From Streptomyces orinoci (GTDB taxonomy: Bacteria > Actinomycetota > Actinomycetes > Streptomycetales > Streptomycetaceae): 64,000 nt of DNA. This document shows, piece after piece, positions 43,878-53,073 of the stretch. The stretch spans positions 1,304,439 through 1,368,438 of the forward strand of contig NZ_PHNC01000031.1 of assembly GCF_003121295.1 (NCBI RefSeq). Reading direction: 5' to 3'. The notes under the pieces were generated by a model. The model was not told the origin of the DNA, did not search any database, and saw only the letters and a program-made list of their open reading frames with translations. The position numbers and the translations under genes were made by a program. Position 1 is the first letter of the stretch, and each line of letters begins with the position of its first letter.

Positions 43878-44213
43878 ATGGACGCGCTGCCGGAATACGC
43901 GGAACGGGTGCTGGCCGTTGCCGAGGAGATCCCGCCGGGCCGGGTGATGACCTATGGCGATGTCGCCGAGTGGCTGGGTGAAGGAGGGCCGCGCCAGGTG
44001 GGCCGGGTGATGGCGCTCTACGGGGCGGCGGTGCCCTGGTGGCGGGTGGTCCGGGCGGACGGGGCACTGCTGCCCGGCCATGAGGCGCGCGCCCTGGAGC
44101 ACTACCGGGTGGAGGGCACGCCCTTGCGCGAGGGTCCCGCCGGGCCCCGGCTGGCCATGGCGCGGGCACGGTGGGACGGGTCGCCGGACGACGGGGGCTC
44201 CGGTGCGGGGTAG
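43878..44213 (+). CDS. Alkyltransferase-like (ATL) DNA repair protein
   Basis: A 111-residue protein of the MGMT DNA-binding-domain family. The residues that are P-C-H-R-V in O6-alkylguanine methyltransferases are here P-W-W-R-V (W54, W55), so it cannot transfer alkyl groups; like ATL proteins it should bind alkylated guanine and recruit nucleotide excision repair. Other motifs are YGDVAEWLG and GRVMALYGA (helix-turn-helix). ATG 43878 is chosen; an ATG nine bases upstream is in frame and possible. Synteny with the mycobacterial Rv3204 gene supports it. Confidence 0.85.
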   Translation: MDALPEYAERVLAVAEEIPPGRVMTYGDVAEWLGEGGPRQVGRVMALYGAAVPWWRVVRADGALLPGHEARALEHYRVEGTPLREGPAGPRLAMARARWDGSPDDGGSGAG

Positions 44214-44579
44214 CGGGCCCGGCGGGCTTGGGACGGCGGCGGGTGCGGGGGTGGTGCGGGTTCCGGGCGCCTTGGCGGCGGTGCGGGTTCCGGTTCGGGT
44301 GCCGGGTGCGGGGCCGGTTCGGGTGCCGGGTGCCGCCCCGGTTCCGGTTGCGGCTCCCGCCCCGCCCCGCGCACCGGTTCGGGTGTGAATCCCGCCACCC
44401 GCGCGGGCGCGGGCAAGCGGCGACACCCGAAGGGATGAGGCGGAAGTACGGGTGGGGTGACGCCCGGGACGCGCTGCGCCCCGGGCGCCCGGTGGCGTAG
44501 CGTCGGGTGTCCCCCCGACCGACTCCCGCATCGACCGCAACACCCCTCCCCGCGACCCCATCAGGACCGGCAATCCATC
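44214..44579. other. Gene-free GC-rich repeat region before adnA
   Basis: About 365 bases. The section 44270-44390 is low-complexity, with repeats such as CCGGTTCGGGTGCCGGGTGC at 44291 and 44315. Minus-strand open frames here are proline/arginine-rich shadows of this composition. The likely adnA promoter is in 44450-44579, but I see no clear hexamers. Confidence 0.5.
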
Positions 44580-47500
44580 GTGAGCTCGACCCTTTCCCTC
44601 GCTGGTTCCCTCGCTGCGGCCACCGCCCAGGGTGGCTACCGGCTGGTCCGTACCAGGCCGGAGCGGGCGGCCCCTCCTGACCTGGACGCTGCCCAGCGTT
44701 CCGTGGTTGAGCACCGGCAGGGGCCGCTGCTGGTGCTGGCCGGGCCGGGCACCGGCAAGACCACCACCCTGGTGGAGGCGGTGGTGGAGCGCGTCCGCCG
44801 GGGGACCGACCCGGAGCGGGTGCTGGTGCTGACCTTCAGCCGCAGGGCCGCCGTGGAATTGCGCGACCGGATGGCGGCGCGACTGGGGGGCGCGCAAGGC
44901 CCGCAGGCCACCACCTTCCACTCCTATTGCTATGGCCTGCTGCGGGCCCACCGGGACACCGGTCTCTTCGCCGACCCGCTGCGGCTGCTCTCCGGTCCGG
45001 AGCAGGACGTCGCCGTCCGTGAACTGCTCGCCGGGCAGGCGGAGTTGGAGCGCGAGGGGCGGGTGCGGGTGCGCTGGCCCGAGGAGCTGCGCGCCTGCCT
45101 GACCACCCGGGGCTTCGCCGACGAGGTGCGCGCGGTGCTGGCCCGCAGCCGGGAACTGGGCCTGGACCCCGGGGCGCTGGGCGCCTTCGCCGCCCGCAAC
45201 GGCCGGACCGACTGGGCGGCGGCCGCCGCCTTCCTGGCCGAGTACCTGGATGTGCTCGATATGCGCGGGGTGATCGACTACGCGGAGCTGGTGCACCGCG
45301 CGGTGCTGCTGGCCGAGCGGCCGGAGGTGGCCGCGGAGCTGGCCCGCTCCTATGACGCGGTGTTCGTGGACGAGTACCAGGACACCGACGCGGCCCAGGC
45401 CCGGCTGCTGAGGGCGCTGGCCGGAAACGGCCGTACCCTGGTCGCCTTCGGCGACCCCGACCAGTCCATCTACGCCTTCCGGGGCGCCGATGTGGGCGGC
45501 ATCCTGGACTTCCCGCACGCCTTCCCGCGTACCGACGGCAGCCCCGCCCCGGTCGCGGTGCTCACCACCGCCCGCCGCTCCGGCGCCGCCCTGCTGGCCG
45601 CCACCCGGCTGCTCACCCACCGGATGCCGCTCACCCGGCTGCCGGCCGCGGCCGTCCGCGCCCACCGTGAGCTGACCGCCGTCCGGCCGGGCGGCCGGGT
45701 GGAGGCGTACACCTACCCGACCCCCGGCGCCGAAACCGAGAACATCGCCGACCTGCTGCGCCGCGCCCATCTGGAGGACGGCGTCCCCTGGGGCGCCATG
45801 GCGGTACTGGTCCGGGCCGGTGCCCGCTCGCTGCCGTCCATGCGGCGCGCGCTGACCTCGGCGGGAGTGCCGGTGGAGGTGGACGGCGACGATATGCCGC
45901 TGCGGCATGAGCCGGCGGTGGCGCCGCTGCTGACCGCGCTGCGGGTGGTGGCGGAGTCGGCGGTCGCCGGACGGACCGGACCGGCGGGCGGACAGCAGCC
46001 GGACGACAACAACGCACCCCGCAGCGCGGTCAGCAGCGACGCCCCCCGGCCGCGCCTGCGGCTGACTCCCGAGGTCGCCCTCGACCTGCTGACCTCGCCG
46101 CTGGGCGGCATGGACGGCGCCGATCTGCGCCGCCTGGGCCGGGCGCTGCGCGAGGAGGAACGGGCGGCGGGCGAGGCCGTACCCCGCCCCTCCGACACCC
46201 TGATCGCCGAAGCACTCGCCGAGCCCGAACGCCTGATCGCGCACCACAGCTCGTACGCCAGAGGCGCCCAGCGCCTGGGCGCGCTGCTGCGCACGGCGCA
46301 CGAGCTGCTCGTCCGGGGGCGCACCGTGGAGGACGCCCTCTGGGCGCTCTGGGACGGCACCCCCTGGCCCGACCGCCTGCGGCGCTCCGCCCACCGCGGC
46401 GGCGCGGCGGGCCGTAACGCCGACCGCGACCTGGACGCGGTCTGCGCCCTCTTCGAGACCGCCGCCCGCGCCGAGGAGCACACCGGAGGCCCCGGCGCCC
46501 TGAACTTCCTGGACGAACTGGACGCCCAGGACATCGCCGCCGACACCCTCACCCGCCGCGCGGTGCGCCCGGACGCCGTCCGGCTGATGACCGCGCACCG
46601 CGCCAAGGGTCTGGAGTGGCGGCTGGTGGTGGTGGCCGGTGTCCAGGAGGGCCTCTGGCCCGACCTGCGCCGCCGCGGATCGCTGCTGGAAGCGGACCGG
46701 ATAGGCCGCGACGGCATCACCGAACCGCTCAGCCAGGCCGCCCTGCTGGCCGAGGAACGCCGGCTGTTCTATGTCGCCGCCACCCGCGCCCGGGACCGCC
46801 TGGTGGTCACCGCCGTCAAGGCCGCCGCCGAGGACGGCGACCAGCCCTCCCGCTTCCTCGCCGAACTCGGCGTCCAGCCCGCCGACATAACCCAGCGCCC
46901 GCGCCGCCCGCTGGCCGTCTCGGCCCTGGTCGCGGAGCTGCGCGCCACCACCGTGGACCCCACCGCCTCCGCCGTGCTGCGCGCCGCCGCCGCCGAACGG
47001 CTGGCGCGGCTGGCCGCGCTGTGCGACGAGGAGGGCCGGCCGCTGGTGCCCGCCGCCCACCCGGACCGCTGGTGGGGCCTGTACGAACCCACCCACAGCC
47101 CCGCCCCGCTGCGTGACGCCGGGCAGCCGCTGGCCCTGTCCGGCTCCGCCCTCGGCCAGCTGGCCAACACCTGCTCGCTCCAGTGGTTCCTGGGCCGCGA
47201 GGTGAAGGCGGACGCCCCCGCCACCGCCGCCCAGGGCTTCGGCAATGTGGTGCATGTCCTGGCCGACGAGGTGGCCTCCGGCCGTACCCCCGCCGATCTG
47301 TCCGTACTGATGGAGCGCCTGGATACGGTCTGGGACGCGCTGGCCTTCGACGCCCCCTTCAAGTCCCGGCAGGAGAAGGAGAACGCCCGCGCCGCCCTGG
47401 AACGCTTCCTGCGCTGGCACGTCCTGGAACGCGGCCGTACCCCGGTGGCCACCGAGCACGGCTTCGAGGTCACCCTCCGGGCGGGCGAGCACCGCATCCG

Positions 47501-47939
47501 GGTGCGCGGCTCCATGGACCGGGTGGAACGGGACGCCGGGGGCCGCGCCTATGTGGTGGACTTCAAGACCGGCCGCACCGCCCCCACCGCCGACGAGGTG
47601 GCCCACCACCCCCAGCTGGCCGTCTACCAGCTCGCCGTCGAGGAGGGCGCGCTGGACGAGGCCTTCGGCGGGGTACGGCCCCCGGTGGGCGGCGCCGAGC
47701 TGGTGCATCTGCGGCAGGGCGCAGCCAGGAAGGACGGCGGGGACGCCCTGCCCAAGGTGCAGGGCCAGCGGCCGCCCGGCGAGGCACCGGACGGCGACTG
47801 GATCGGCGGGCTGCTCGCCGAGGCGGCCGGGCGCGTCCTGGAGGAACGCTTCGCCCCGCGCCCCGGCGCACACTGCGGCAACTGCTCCTTCCGCACCTCC
47901 TGCTCGGCCCGGCCCGAGGGCCGCCAGGTGATCGAATAG
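44580..47939 (+). CDS. adnA: AdnA-like UvrD-family helicase-nuclease subunit
   Basis: A 1119-residue protein. The SF1A motor has Walker A GPGTGKT (55-61), Walker B FVDEYQDTD, motif III GDPDQSIYAFRGAD, and motifs V-VI RLMTAHRAKGLEW and RRLFYVAATRARDRL. The C-terminal PD-(D/E)XK nuclease has VVDFKTGR (D994, K996), and four cysteines (one in LANTCSLQWFLG, then CGNCSFRTSC) suggest an Fe-S clasp. It forms with AdnB the actinobacterial machine that resects double-strand ends, replacing RecBCD/AddAB. GTG 44580 has AGGA upstream. The order AdnA then AdnB matches mycobacteria. Confidence 0.88.
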   Translation: MSSTLSLAGSLAAATAQGGYRLVRTRPERAAPPDLDAAQRSVVEHRQGPLLVLAGPGTGKTTTLVEAVVERVRRGTDPERVLVLTFSRRAAVELRDRMAARLGGAQGPQATTFHSYCYGLLRAHRDTGLFADPLRLLSGPEQDVAVRELLAGQAELEREGRVRVRWPEELRACLTTRGFADEVRAVLARSRELGLDPGALGAFAARNGRTDWAAAAAFLAEYLDVLDMRGVIDYAELVHRAVLLAERPEVAAELARSYDAVFVDEYQDTDAAQARLLRALAGNGRTLVAFGDPDQSIYAFRGADVGGILDFPHAFPRTDGSPAPVAVLTTARRSGAALLAATRLLTHRMPLTRLPAAAVRAHRELTAVRPGGRVEAYTYPTPGAETENIADLLRRAHLEDGVPWGAMAVLVRAGARSLPSMRRALTSAGVPVEVDGDDMPLRHEPAVAPLLTALRVVAESAVAGRTGPAGGQQPDDNNAPRSAVSSDAPRPRLRLTPEVALDLLTSPLGGMDGADLRRLGRALREEERAAGEAVPRPSDTLIAEALAEPERLIAHHSSYARGAQRLGALLRTAHELLVRGRTVEDALWALWDGTPWPDRLRRSAHRGGAAGRNADRDLDAVCALFETAARAEEHTGGPGALNFLDELDAQDIAADTLTRRAVRPDAVRLMTAHRAKGLEWRLVVVAGVQEGLWPDLRRRGSLLEADRIGRDGITEPLSQAALLAEERRLFYVAATRARDRLVVTAVKAAAEDGDQPSRFLAELGVQPADITQRPRRPLAVSALVAELRATTVDPTASAVLRAAAAERLARLAALCDEEGRPLVPAAHPDRWWGLYEPTHSPAPLRDAGQPLALSGSALGQLANTCSLQWFLGREVKADAPATAAQGFGNVVHVLADEVASGRTPADLSVLMERLDTVWDALAFDAPFKSRQEKENARAALERFLRWHVLERGRTPVATEHGFEVTLRAGEHRIRVRGSMDRVERDAGGRAYVVDFKTGRTAPTADEVAHHPQLAVYQLAVEEGALDEAFGGVRPPVGGAELVHLRQGAARKDGGDALPKVQGQRPPGEAPDGDWIGGLLAEAAGRVLEERFAPRPGAHCGNCSFRTSCSARPEGRQVIE

Positions 47940-47974
47940 GGCGTTGTCAGTGGGTCCGGTTAGCGTCTTGTCCC

Positions 47975-50900
47975 GTGAACCCGCGCCTGACCGACCCCGA
48001 GCAGCTCAAGGAGCTGCTGGGCATCCCCTTCACCCCGGAGCAGACGGCCTGCATCACCGCGCCGCCCGCCCCGCAGGTCATCGTGGCCGGGGCCGGGTCG
48101 GGCAAGACCACGGTGATGGCCGCCCGGGTGGTCTGGCTGGTGGGCACCGGGCAGGTCGCCCCCGAGCGGGTGCTGGGGCTCACCTTCACCAACAAGGCGG
48201 CCGGCGAGCTGGCCGAGCGGGTGCGCAAGGCGCTGGCCCAGGCCGGCGTCCACACCGGGCAGCCGGATGACGGCGCCACCGGCGAGCCGCAGATCTCCAC
48301 CTACCATGCCTTCGCCGGGCGGCTGCTGAAGGACCACGGCCTGCGCATCGGCCTGGAGCCGGACGTCCGGCTGCTCGCCGACGCCACCCGCTACCAGCTC
48401 GCCGCCCGGGTGCTGCGTACCGCCCCCGGCCCGTACCCCGCGCTCACCCGCCCCTTCGGCGACCTGGTCGCCGACCTGCTCGCCCTGGACGGCGAACTCG
48501 CCGAGCACCTGGTGGAGTTGGACGAGCTGCGCGCCCATGACACCGAGCTGCTGGCCCGGCTGGAAGGTGCCAAGCTCTCCAACGCCGATCTGCGCAAGGT
48601 GCCCGAGACGGCCCGGGCCCGGCTGGAACTGCTGGGCCTGGTCAGTGCCTACCGGGCCGAGAAACGGCGGCGCGGCCTGCTGGACTTCGGCGACCAGATC
48701 GCCCGCTGCGCCGAACTGGCCCGCACCCGGCCGGAGGTGGGGCGGCTGCTGCGCGAGGAGTTCCAGGTGGTGCTGCTGGACGAGTACCAGGACACCTCGG
48801 TGGCCCAACGCCTGCTGCTGGCCCACCTGTTCGGCGGCGGCAGCGGCCATCCGGTCACCGCGGTCGGCGACCCCTGCCAGGCCATCTACGGCTGGCGCGG
48901 CGCCTCGGTGGCCAACCTGGACGACTTCCCCCGGCACTTCCCGCACGCCGACGGCAGCCCCGCCCGCCGCCAGTCGCTCAGCGAGAACCGCCGCAGCGGC
49001 GGCCGGCTGCTGCGCCTGGCCAACGGCCTGGCCGCCGAGCTGCGCGAGCGCCATGAGGGCGTGGCGGCGCTGCGCCCGGCCCCCGGCGCCGAGCACGACG
49101 GCCTGGTGCGCTGCGCCCTGCTGCCCACCCACGCCGAGGAGTTGAGCTGGCTGGCCGACTCCCTCGCCCACCTGGTGCGCACCGGCACCCGGCCCGGCGC
49201 CATCGCGGTGCTGTGCCGTACCGCCACCGACTTCGCCCGGATCCAGGGGGAGTTGACCGCCCGGGACATCCCGGTCGAGGTGGTCGGCCTGTCCGGGCTG
49301 CTGCATCTGCCGGAGATTGCCGACCTGGTGGCCGTCTGCGAGGTGCTGCAGGACCCCACCGCCAACGCGGCACTGGTCCGGCTGCTGACCGGCCCGCGCT
49401 GGCGGATCGGCCCGCGCGACCTGGCACTGCTGGGCCGCCGGGCGCGCACCCTGGTGCCGTACGGCAGCGCGGGCACCGACCCGGAGCGGCGGCTGGCCGA
49501 GGCGGTGGAGGGCCGGGACCCGGCCGAGACCATCTCCCTGGCCGATGCCCTGGACACCTTTCTGACCGGCGAGGACGCCGACGACGGCCTGCCCTTCTCC
49601 GCCGAGGCCCGGGTGCGCTTCGCCCGCCTCGCCGCCGAACTGCGCGATCTGCGGCGCTGCCTGGCCGATCCGCTGATGGACCTGCTGCACCGGGTGCTGG
49701 CCACCACCGGCCTGGAGGTCGAGCTCTCCGCCTCCCCGCAGGCCCTGGCCGCCCGCCGCCGGGAGACCCTCGCCCAGTTCCTGGACATCGCCGCCTCCTT
49801 CGCCGGGCTGGACGGCGAGGCCGGGCTGGCCGCCTTCCTGGGCTTTCTGCGCACCGCCGCCCAGTACGAGAAGGGGCTGGACAACGCGCTGCCCGGCGGC
49901 GAGGACACCGTCAAGGTGCTCACCGCCCATAAGTCCAAGGGTCTGGAGTGGGATGTGGTCGCCGTTCCCGGCCTGACCGCCCGCGCCTTCCCCAGCGAGC
50001 AGTCCCGCGACCTGTGGACGGCCCAGGCCAGGGTGCTGCCGCACGCCCTGCGCGGCGACGCCGGCACCCTGCCGGAGGTGGCCTCCTTCGACGCCAAGGG
50101 GCTGGCCGCCTTCAAGGCCGCCATGAAGGAACACCAGCGCATCGAGGAACTCCGCCTGGGCTATGTCACCTTCACCCGCCCCCGCTCCCTGCTGCTGGCC
50201 TCCGCCCACTGGTGGGGCCCGGAACAGAAGCGCCCCCGCGGCCCGTCCGCCTTTCTGCACGCGCTGCGCGAGCACTGCGAGGCCGGCCATGGCGAGATCG
50301 AAGCCTGGGCCGATCCGCCCGAGGAGGGCGCCGAGAACCCCTCCCTGACCGCCACCCAGCAGGCCGACCTGGCCTGGCCGCTGCCGCTGGACGAAACGGC
50401 GCTGCGGCTGCGCCGGGCGGCCGCGGCGGAGGTACGAGCCCGCCTGGAGCGCCAACTCGCGAGCGGGGACGGCGAGTTGCCCTCCGGGGCGGGCCGGTCG
50501 TCGGACCCCGCGCCCGACCCGGAGCACGCCGCCGTACCGGACAAGGCCGCCGAGCCCGCTTGGGCCCACGCCCACGACCCGGACTGGCCACCGCCGGAGG
50601 AGGACGAGTTCCCCGAGCCCATGGACGAGGACGGGTTCCCCGAGTCCATGGACTGGGACGCGCTGTCCAGTGTCCGTCCGGACGGTGACCCGGGCCGGGC
50701 TCCGCTGCCGGCTCCCCGGCAGCAGGGCGAGGCGGCGCTCACTCACGAGGCGGCGCTCGCCCATGAGTCAGCGCTCACTCCCGAGGAGGCGCTCAGTCAT
50801 GAGGAGACGCCCACCCCCGAGGAGACACTCACTCCCGAGGAGGCGCGGCTGATCGCCTCCTGGGACCGGGATCTGCGCTCGCTCACCGGTGAGCTGCGCC

Positions 50901-51556
50901 GGGCCCGGGCAACGGTGCGTGAGGTGCTGGTCCCGGCCTCGCTGACCGCCACCGAGCTCACCCGGCTGGCGGCCGACCCGGACGGCTTCGCCCAGGAGCT
51001 GGCCCGGCCCATGCCGCGGCCGCCGCAGCCCGCGGCGCGGCGCGGCACCCGGTTCCACGCCTGGGTGGAGTCCCGGTTCGAGGCCCTGCCGCTGCCGCTG
51101 CTGGGCCCGGACGAGCTGCCCGGCGGCGCCGAGGACGAGCCGGAGATCGCCGACGAGCGCGATCTGGCCGCGCTCAAGGAGGCGTTCGAGCGCACCCCCT
51201 ACGCCCATCGCGCCCCGCACCGGGTGGAGGTCCCCTTCCAGCTGGCCCTGGCGGGCCGGGTGATCCGCGGCCGGATCGACGCGGTCTACCCGGGCGAGCG
51301 GCCCGGCACCTTCGAGATCGTTGACTGGAAAACCCACCGACGCCTCCCCCGGGGCCTGGAGGGCCCGGGAGGTGCCCCCATGGCCGACCCGCTCCAGCTG
51401 GCCGTCTACCGGCTGGCCTGGGCCGAGCGGCACCGGCTGCCGCTGTCCGCGGTCGGCGCGGCGTTCGTCTATGTACGCGACGGCGAGGTGGTCCGCCCCG
51501 AGGGCCTGCCCGACCGGGCCGGGCTGGAGCGGATCCTGCTGGAGGGGGATGGGTGA
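47975..51556 (+). CDS. adnB: AdnB-like UvrD-family helicase-nuclease subunit
   Basis: A 1193-residue protein. Motor motifs are GAGSGKT (39-45), LDEYQDTS, GDPCQAIYGWRG, and TAHKSKGLEWD; the nuclease at the end has RGTRFHAWVES, RIDAVYPG and EIVDWKTH (D-x-K). Between motor and nuclease lies an acidic linker (about 860-965) with tandem T/S-x-E-E and H-E-x-A-L repeats, not conserved in mycobacterial AdnB as far as I remember. The start is GTG 47975; a TTAGCG element ten bases upstream suggests a leaderless or separate transcript, although the gap to adnA is only 35 bases. Confidence 0.86.
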   Translation: MNPRLTDPEQLKELLGIPFTPEQTACITAPPAPQVIVAGAGSGKTTVMAARVVWLVGTGQVAPERVLGLTFTNKAAGELAERVRKALAQAGVHTGQPDDGATGEPQISTYHAFAGRLLKDHGLRIGLEPDVRLLADATRYQLAARVLRTAPGPYPALTRPFGDLVADLLALDGELAEHLVELDELRAHDTELLARLEGAKLSNADLRKVPETARARLELLGLVSAYRAEKRRRGLLDFGDQIARCAELARTRPEVGRLLREEFQVVLLDEYQDTSVAQRLLLAHLFGGGSGHPVTAVGDPCQAIYGWRGASVANLDDFPRHFPHADGSPARRQSLSENRRSGGRLLRLANGLAAELRERHEGVAALRPAPGAEHDGLVRCALLPTHAEELSWLADSLAHLVRTGTRPGAIAVLCRTATDFARIQGELTARDIPVEVVGLSGLLHLPEIADLVAVCEVLQDPTANAALVRLLTGPRWRIGPRDLALLGRRARTLVPYGSAGTDPERRLAEAVEGRDPAETISLADALDTFLTGEDADDGLPFSAEARVRFARLAAELRDLRRCLADPLMDLLHRVLATTGLEVELSASPQALAARRRETLAQFLDIAASFAGLDGEAGLAAFLGFLRTAAQYEKGLDNALPGGEDTVKVLTAHKSKGLEWDVVAVPGLTARAFPSEQSRDLWTAQARVLPHALRGDAGTLPEVASFDAKGLAAFKAAMKEHQRIEELRLGYVTFTRPRSLLLASAHWWGPEQKRPRGPSAFLHALREHCEAGHGEIEAWADPPEEGAENPSLTATQQADLAWPLPLDETALRLRRAAAAEVRARLERQLASGDGELPSGAGRSSDPAPDPEHAAVPDKAAEPAWAHAHDPDWPPPEEDEFPEPMDEDGFPESMDWDALSSVRPDGDPGRAPLPAPRQQGEAALTHEAALAHESALTPEEALSHEETPTPEETLTPEEARLIASWDRDLRSLTGELRRARATVREVLVPASLTATELTRLAADPDGFAQELARPMPRPPQPAARRGTRFHAWVESRFEALPLPLLGPDELPGGAEDEPEIADERDLAALKEAFERTPYAHRAPHRVEVPFQLALAGRVIRGRIDAVYPGERPGTFEIVDWKTHRRLPRGLEGPGGAPMADPLQLAVYRLAWAERHRLPLSAVGAAFVYVRDGEVVRPEGLPDRAGLERILLEGDG

Positions 51557-51629
51557 GGTGGCTCACGGCTGTGGTCAGGCGGGAAACACCGGTCCCGGTT
51601 ACCGCCGGTGTCCGGATAGGCTCGACGGC

Positions 51630-53015
51630 ATGAGCCCGACCCCGGACAGCGCCGTCCGCAGCTATATCGCCACGCACCGTGCCGCCTTCCTCGACGACCT
51701 CGCCGAGTGGCTGCGCATCCCGTCCGTCTCGGCCGACCCCGGCCGCGCGGGCGAGGTACGGCGCAGCGCCGACTGGCTGGCGGCCAAGCTCCGCGAGACC
51801 GGCTTTCCCACCGTGGAGGTCTGGGAGACGTCCGGCGGCCCGGCGGTCTTCGCCGAGTGGCCCGCCGGCACGGAGGGCGCGCCGACCGTGCTGGTCTACG
51901 GGCACCATGACGTCCAGCCCGCCGCCCGGGAGGACGGCTGGCACACCGAGCCCTTCGAGCCGGTGATCAAGGACGGCCGGCTGTACGCCCGGGGCGCCGC
52001 CGACGACAAGGGGCAGGTGTTCTTCCACACCCTGGGCCTGCGGGCCCACCTGGCGGCCACCGGCCGCAGCGCCCCCGCCGTCAACCTCAAGCTGATCGTG
52101 GAGGGCGAGGAGGAGATCGGCTCGCCGAACTTCCCGGCCCTGATCCGGGAGCACGCCGACCGGCTGGCCTGTGACGCGGTGATCGTCTCCGACACCGGGA
52201 TGTGGTCCGAGGACACTCCCACCGTCTGCACCGGGATGCGCGGCCTGATCGACTGCCAGATCGACCTCTACGGCCCTGACCAGGACATCCACTCCGGTTC
52301 CTTCGGCGGCGCGGTGCCCAACCCGGCCACCGAGGCCGCCCGGCTGGCCGCCGCCCTGCACGACGAGGACCGCAGGGTGGCCGTCCCCGGCTTCTACGAC
52401 GGCATCGTGGAGCTGACCGACCGCGAGCGCGAACTCTTCGCCGAGCTGCCCTTCGACGAGAAGAGCTGGCAGCGCACCGCCCACTCGCACGGCACCCTGG
52501 GCGAGTCCGGCTTCACCACCCTGGAGCGCGTCTGGGCCCGGCCCACCGCCGAGGTCAATGGGATCTCCGGCGGCTACCAGGGGCCGGGCAGCAAGACCAT
52601 CGTCCCCGCCAAGGCCCAGCTGAAGCTCTCCTTCCGGCTGGTGGCGGGCCAGGACGCGGAGGGCATCCAGCAGGCGCTGCGCCGCTGGGTGGCCGGCCGG
52701 CTGCCCGAGGGCATCCGGCACGAGATCACCTTCTGGGGCGCCACCCGTCCCTGTCTGACCCCGCTGGACGACCCGGCGCTGCGGGCTGTCGTACGGTCGA
52801 TGGAGCGCGCCTTCGAGCGGCCGGTGCGCTTCACCCGGGAGGGCGGCTCCGGACCGGCCGCCGATCTGCAGGACGTACTGGGCGTTCCCGTGCTGTTCCT
52901 GGGCATCTCGGTGCCCTCGGACGGCTGGCACGCGCCCAACGAGAAGGTGGAACTCGGCCTTCTGATGAAGGGCGTGGAGACCGCCGCCTATCTGTGGGAC
53001 GAGCTCGCCGGCTAG
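51630..53015 (+). CDS. M20 family dipeptidase
   Basis: A 461-residue zinc peptidase of the M20 family: metal ligands in GHHDVQ, ADDKGQ, GEEEIG, and the C-terminal DGWHAPNE. It is probably a cytosolic dipeptidase (carnosinase/DUG1-like). It sits in the place taken by a channel gene in mycobacteria, between adnB and nudC. ATG 51630 has no Shine-Dalgarno sequence; a TAGGCT at about 51617 suggests a leaderless transcript. Confidence 0.9.
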   Translation: MSPTPDSAVRSYIATHRAAFLDDLAEWLRIPSVSADPGRAGEVRRSADWLAAKLRETGFPTVEVWETSGGPAVFAEWPAGTEGAPTVLVYGHHDVQPAAREDGWHTEPFEPVIKDGRLYARGAADDKGQVFFHTLGLRAHLAATGRSAPAVNLKLIVEGEEEIGSPNFPALIREHADRLACDAVIVSDTGMWSEDTPTVCTGMRGLIDCQIDLYGPDQDIHSGSFGGAVPNPATEAARLAAALHDEDRRVAVPGFYDGIVELTDRERELFAELPFDEKSWQRTAHSHGTLGESGFTTLERVWARPTAEVNGISGGYQGPGSKTIVPAKAQLKLSFRLVAGQDAEGIQQALRRWVAGRLPEGIRHEITFWGATRPCLTPLDDPALRAVVRSMERAFERPVRFTREGGSGPAADLQDVLGVPVLFLGISVPSDGWHAPNEKVELGLLMKGVETAAYLWDELAG

Positions 53016-53073
53016 CCGGCCGGCCGTACCCGCCATGTAACACCACCATTCGCAGGGGGAGTTGGAAGCAGCC

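Noticed and set aside
44102..44416. Proline-rich minus-strand ORF (PEPAPPP type)
   Set aside because: Encoded by the GC-rich repeats and the reverse of the ATL gene; no ribosome site, no plausible neighbours.
43695..47873. A nearly 1400-codon minus-strand open frame over adnA
   Set aside because: Antisense to AdnA motifs that are unambiguous on the plus strand; glycine/glutamine/histidine-rich composition typical of antisense frames.
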